A stretch of 17,072 nucleotides of DNA. Source: an uncultured Clostridia bacterium. GTDB taxonomy: Bacteria; Bacillota; Clostridia; Oscillospirales; Ruminococcaceae. The notes below the pieces were generated by a model. That model was not told the DNA's origin. It worked only from the letters and a program-made list of their open reading frames with translations, and ran no database searches. The DNA lies in NCBI GenBank assembly GCA_937893735.1, contig CALBGD010000041.1, forward strand, positions 1-17,072, written 5' to 3'. The position numbers and the translations under genes were made by a program. Below, in pieces: positions 14,113 to 17,072 of the stretch; positions within the stretch are counted from its first letter, which is position 1, and each line of letters opens with the position of its first letter.

Positions 14113-15117
14113 TCACTCTAAGTTCTGCGCTGCGAGCTGATCAGAAGGATCCTGCATACGCTCGATGCTGTAAAATGTCACATCAGCGCTCAGGGAATAA
14201 ACATATGTGTCTATGCTGTCTGTCTTGTTGTTATTATTCTGGTTGTTATTGGTGTTTTCAGCGTTGTCGCCGTTGTCCTCATTATCAGCCGTTGTATCAG
14301 CCGCCGCATTCTGTATGTTCAGCTTATGACCCGTATCCTTTTCGAACTGCTTGGAAGCCGCGCTGTTGACATTCTTGGTGATGTCAGCAATATAATCAGC
14401 GTACTTCTCCTGAACATCTGCATAGGTTCTGGAAATGCCACTATTGAATGTTATGGCCTTTCTGATGGTGTTGCCGCTCTCGTCCTTCTGGTACTCGTTT
14501 ACAGCGTCAATGAAAGCCATCAGTTCGTCTTCGTCAAGCGCCGAAACGGTGAACTGCGCACTAATGGAACCAACAGTCTGGGTAGAGGACAGCTCACTCT
14601 GGAGTATCTGCTCCCTTGCCTGTGCGTCAAGGACCTCCTGCGGGGTCTCACGGCCCTGAGAAGCGTATGTCTTAAGCTCGTAGTCTACTGTGGGCTCGCT
14701 GAAAAAGCTTACGCCAAGGGTGGATACAGAAGGCTCACCAACTGTAAGGGAGTCAACTACGACATTGAGCTTCTTCTTGATGACATTGCCCTGATCGTCC
14801 TTGACCTCAACGTTCTTGCAGTAGTCAAGGAATTCCCTTACAGCAGCGTCCGCCTCATAGGGAGTCATATCCTCAAAGAACATATCCGCAACGTTGCGGC
14901 CTTCGTTGTATGCGTTTATAACATCGATGCCGAGCTGCTCCTTGGTATTTGCTCTCTCTGTTGCAGTCTGGAGCTCCTGCTGTTTTGCAACAAGCGCAGC
15001 GGTTGATTCTCCTATTGCCTGAAACTTGGGAACAATAAAGAAGAATATGCCAAGACCGAGTAGAATGATCAGTGCGATAACCAGTACCGCGATTCTTTCC
15101 TGCTTACTGAGTTTCAT
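14113..15117 (-). CDS. pilO: PilO-like inner-membrane alignment protein
   Basis: PilO pairs with PilN across the membrane and links the cytoplasmic PilM ring to the outside. The 334 residues begin with a short basic cytoplasmic tail (MKLSKQER). One membrane segment follows (about 9-30), then a heptad-like coiled coil (about 33-60), then a mixed alpha/beta extracytoplasmic domain. The strand-helix stretch GSISAQFTVSALDEDELMAF is the core of the PilO fold. The last strand (TYVYSLSADVTFYSIERM) is separated from the rest by about 90 residues, including a run rich in Asn and Asp (about 275-300). The protein is therefore longer than the usual 200 or so residues. The ATG overlaps the stop of the pilMN gene (TAATG), with GAGGAGGT upstream, so the two are translationally coupled and probably made in equal amounts. 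Identity is low in this family; context makes the call firm. Confidence 0.87.
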   Translation of the reverse strand: MKLSKQERIAVLVIALIILLGLGIFFFIVPKFQAIGESTAALVAKQQELQTATERANTKEQLGIDVINAYNEGRNVADMFFEDMTPYEADAAVREFLDYCKNVEVKDDQGNVIKKKLNVVVDSLTVGEPSVSTLGVSFFSEPTVDYELKTYASQGRETPQEVLDAQAREQILQSELSSTQTVGSISAQFTVSALDEDELMAFIDAVNEYQKDESGNTIRKAITFNSGISRTYADVQEKYADYIADITKNVNSAASKQFEKDTGHKLNIQNAAADTTADNEDNGDNAENTNNNQNNNNKTDSIDTYVYSLSADVTFYSIERMQDPSDQLAAQNLE

Positions 15118-16751
15118 TATTCAGCGACCTCCTCTTCCTGTACCTCAGGCTCAAGGCTGAGGTCGATGGACGTTGCGTGCAGCTCATCGGAGCCTGCACG
15201 GATATTCATAGACAGCGAGAATGTGAATACGGTATCGTATTTCTCTTCTCCGCTTGCCAGAACGAGATATGTATTCTCAAGGGAGCTGTTGCTCTTCTGG
15301 AATCCGGAGTATGATACGTTCTGGAAGTAAGCGTCGCCGTACTTTGTCTTTACTTCCTTGATAAGCTTCTCTGCGTACAGGGAAGGAACAGACGACGGAT
15401 CGCCGTTGCTGCGTCCCATGAATGTTGCGTCAACGGAATAATCCGAGATATTCACCGTGAGAAGGTCGAGCTCTACATCGCCGCTGTTTATTTCCTCAAG
15501 CGGCTCTCTGAGCTTGTCGATTATGTAGCTCTGTGCCTTAGGCATATAGTTGAAGAGCTGCGAAGTATATACAACTGAGCTGTTGTAGCTCTGGAATCCG
15601 GCGAGCATACTCTCGCGGTTGGACACGATTTCAAGGTCTCTCTGGAGAGTAGGATTGTTGATCTGATTCTGAACCTCGTTTATCTGGTTCTGGATAGCGC
15701 CGTTGAATGCACCGAGGCCAAGCGTTATAGCGCCAACCAGTACAACCATACCCACACAGCAGCCTCCCAGCAGCATGAGGTAGCCGTTCATGCCCTTGGA
15801 TTCCTTAGCGGATGTAGCCTCCAGCAGGTTGATATGCTCGAGATCCTTGTTTCTGCGGTAAATAGCGCCGATAGCGTTAGCGTACTTTGTAAAGTCGATC
15901 TCCGTCATGGTTACGACGGTTGAGGGAGTTGCAAGAACGTGCACTGGTACATTATATGCGGAGATAGCGTTGGAAAGTTCGATGAAGTTTCCCGTATCGC
16001 CGTAGAACATGATCTCCTTCAGCGGCTTTGCACCCTTGCGGCTCTTGATAAACTGGATCATTCTGAACAGGTTGTCAGAGAGGGCGCGGATAACGTAGTC
16101 AGGGGCGTTGTCGTAATCGGAAGGATCGATGTTGAAGTAACGCGAGAATACGATCTGGTTATCCTCATACAGGTTCATGTTAAGGAAGCCCTGATCTATC
16201 TGGATAAGCAGAAGCGGCATTCTCTCAGCCATCTTCGGGGTGTTCACGATAAGACGCGTTACGGAGTTGTTGGAGATGTTTACCGCCTTGAGCGAAAGAC
16301 CGATGTGTGAGAACAGTCTTACATAGCCGTCAACAAGGCGCTGCGGGCAGGCTGTTGCGATTATCTTGAGCTGCTTGTTCTTTTCCTCGTCCTCTGCCTC
16401 GCCGGCGATGGTAAAGGAGATGTTGAACTCGTTGCCAACGCCCATGTTGCTCTGGATCATCGCCTCGATAGCGGCGGTGTTCTTTATGCTCTTGGGCTTG
16501 GGAATGAGCATTTCCTTGTATACGATGGAGCTGGACGTGATGGAAACTATCGCGTCCTTCTCCGTGATACCCTTGGACTTGATGATATCGTTGAGCTCAG
16601 CCGCTACCATCGGTACATCGGTGATATAGCCGTTGGAGACCATGCCGAGGGTCAGCTCACGCATATCAGCGTCCTGCACTCTTATCTTGTTACCGCTGTG
16701 GACGCCTCTGACCAGCTTGATTTGTCTGTCAGTAATATCAATAGAAAGCAT
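15117..16751 (-). CDS. pilMN: PilM-PilN fusion protein
   Basis: One 544-residue protein joins two parts that are separate in most Gram-negative systems. Residues 1 to about 300 are PilM, an actin-like cytoplasmic protein (MLSIDITDRQIKLVRG start; QIDQGFLNMNLYEDNQIVF near 190; a second subdomain ending around EIDFTKYANAIGAIYR). At about 307-311 the linker reads INLLE, the counterpart of the INLLP peptide at the N-terminus of PilN that docks on PilM. A membrane segment follows (about 323-347), then a coiled coil (about 350-385) and the PilN alpha/beta domain to the end. The nucleotide-binding motifs of PilM are weak: the usual GG of the adenosine motif is replaced (MFYGDTGN). GAGGTG precedes the ATG. 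A pilMN fusion is, to my knowledge, also known in Clostridioides difficile. It lies 31 bases after pilC and overlaps pilO by one base. Confidence 0.93.
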   Translation of the reverse strand: MLSIDITDRQIKLVRGVHSGNKIRVQDADMRELTLGMVSNGYITDVPMVAAELNDIIKSKGITEKDAIVSITSSSIVYKEMLIPKPKSIKNTAAIEAMIQSNMGVGNEFNISFTIAGEAEDEEKNKQLKIIATACPQRLVDGYVRLFSHIGLSLKAVNISNNSVTRLIVNTPKMAERMPLLLIQIDQGFLNMNLYEDNQIVFSRYFNIDPSDYDNAPDYVIRALSDNLFRMIQFIKSRKGAKPLKEIMFYGDTGNFIELSNAISAYNVPVHVLATPSTVVTMTEIDFTKYANAIGAIYRRNKDLEHINLLEATSAKESKGMNGYLMLLGGCCVGMVVLVGAITLGLGAFNGAIQNQINEVQNQINNPTLQRDLEIVSNRESMLAGFQSYNSSVVYTSQLFNYMPKAQSYIIDKLREPLEEINSGDVELDLLTVNISDYSVDATFMGRSNGDPSSVPSLYAEKLIKEVKTKYGDAYFQNVSYSGFQKSNSSLENTYLVLASGEEKYDTVFTFSLSMNIRAGSDELHATSIDLSLEPEVQEEEVAE

Positions 16752-16782
16752 ATTTTCACCTCATAAAGTTAAAGTAAGTTCA

Positions 16783-17072
16783 TCATGTTGCGCTTGTCAT
16801 GCCGCCGTAGAGCATCGGGAATATAGCAGCGAGCACCAGACCTATGGCAACACCCATGATAATGATCATGACAGGCTCCAGCATACCAACGAGCTTTGTG
16901 ATTGCGGTGTCGCCCTCTTCCTCGTAATAGTCTGCCGCCTTGGCAAGAATGGTATCCAGCGTACCGGATTCCTCGCCGACATAGATGATCGAGGTGAACA
17001 TACCCTCGAATATCTCGGTCTTTTCGACCGCCTTGGACATACTCTCACCGAGCTTGATGTTGTCAACGACTT
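16783..17072 (-). CDS. pilC: Type IV pilus platform protein PilC (GspF family), partial: C-terminal end only
   Basis: PilC is the polytopic inner-membrane protein on which PilB and PilT act to insert or remove pilin. Only the last 96 residues are in the window; the frame is open to the right edge, so the 5' part and the operon promoter lie outside. The stretch VGEESGTLDTILAKAADYYE matches the conserved second T2SSF domain, which typically reads GE-SG-L followed by an acidic helix. The final hydrophobic segment (LEPVMIIIMGVAIGLVLAAI) ends a few residues after FPMLYGG, as in the family. It is the first gene seen in the pilC-pilMN-pilO-prepilin operon. Confidence 0.94.
   Translation of the reverse strand, partial: VVDNIKLGESMSKAVEKTEIFEGMFTSIIYVGEESGTLDTILAKAADYYEEEGDTAITKLVGMLEPVMIIIMGVAIGLVLAAIFPMLYGGMTSAT

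Noticed and set aside
1..17072. CRISPR arrays, tRNA or rRNA genes, toxin-antitoxin pairs, phage or transposase genes
   Set aside because: I saw no regularly spaced repeats, no tRNA-like cloverleaf and no matching coding sequence. The coding space is filled by pilus and flagellar genes.

Overview
The window carries two motility systems side by side. Almost everything is on the minus strand, so the genes read from right to left. The organism is most likely a flagellated, monoderm member of the Clostridia. The Shine-Dalgarno sequences are strong (AGGAGG-type), the promoters are of sigma-A and sigma-D (sigma-28) type, and the base composition is about half GC. The flagellar order flgM-flgN-flgK-flgL is the Firmicutes one. 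The pilus set is also of clostridial type, with a fused pilM-pilN and no gene for an outer-membrane secretin seen here. An assignment to the Oscillospirales/Ruminococcus group is only a guess from style.

Type IV pilus assembly block (17072 to 9421, minus strand): the end of pilC (inner-membrane platform), a pilM-pilN fusion, pilO, a very large PilX/GspK-like prepilin of 847 residues, a PilV-like prepilin and a PilW-like prepilin. The block ends at a 13-bp hairpin (9382-9414) shared with the convergent prepilin peptidase gene pilD, the only plus-strand gene. pilD has its own sigma-A promoter. Diverging from pilD is pilB (extension ATPase), followed by pilT (retraction ATPase). After a 342-base intergenic region comes the major pilin gene pilA, with a near-consensus sigma-A promoter. 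A second pilin gene follows, and then a strong intrinsic terminator.

Flagellar block (3249 to 1): a sigma-28 promoter drives flgM (anti-sigma factor), flgN (chaperone for the hook-associated proteins), flgK and flgL (hook-filament junction proteins). flgL runs off the left edge.

How the genes work together: PilD cleaves the prepilins after glycine and methylates the new N-terminus. PilB and PilT push and pull pilin in and out of the PilC platform, which the PilM-PilN fusion and PilO would hold in place. The PilX/V/W-like proteins probably form the priming tip, and PilA the shaft. With PilT present, twitching or retraction is expected.

What deserves a second look is mostly non-coding structure and unusual protein architecture. 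There is a 139-base self-complementary element between pilT and pilA. The leader before the giant tip pilin gene is structured and shows an AGGAG loop. Hairpins sit between pilA and the second pilin gene. PilD has a cytoplasmic insertion of about 100 residues. PilM-PilN is fused through the peptide that normally docks the two separate proteins. I saw no tRNA, rRNA, CRISPR array, insertion sequence or phage gene. No wholly unknown multi-gene system is visible: this is a recognisable type IV pilus locus with distinctive parts.
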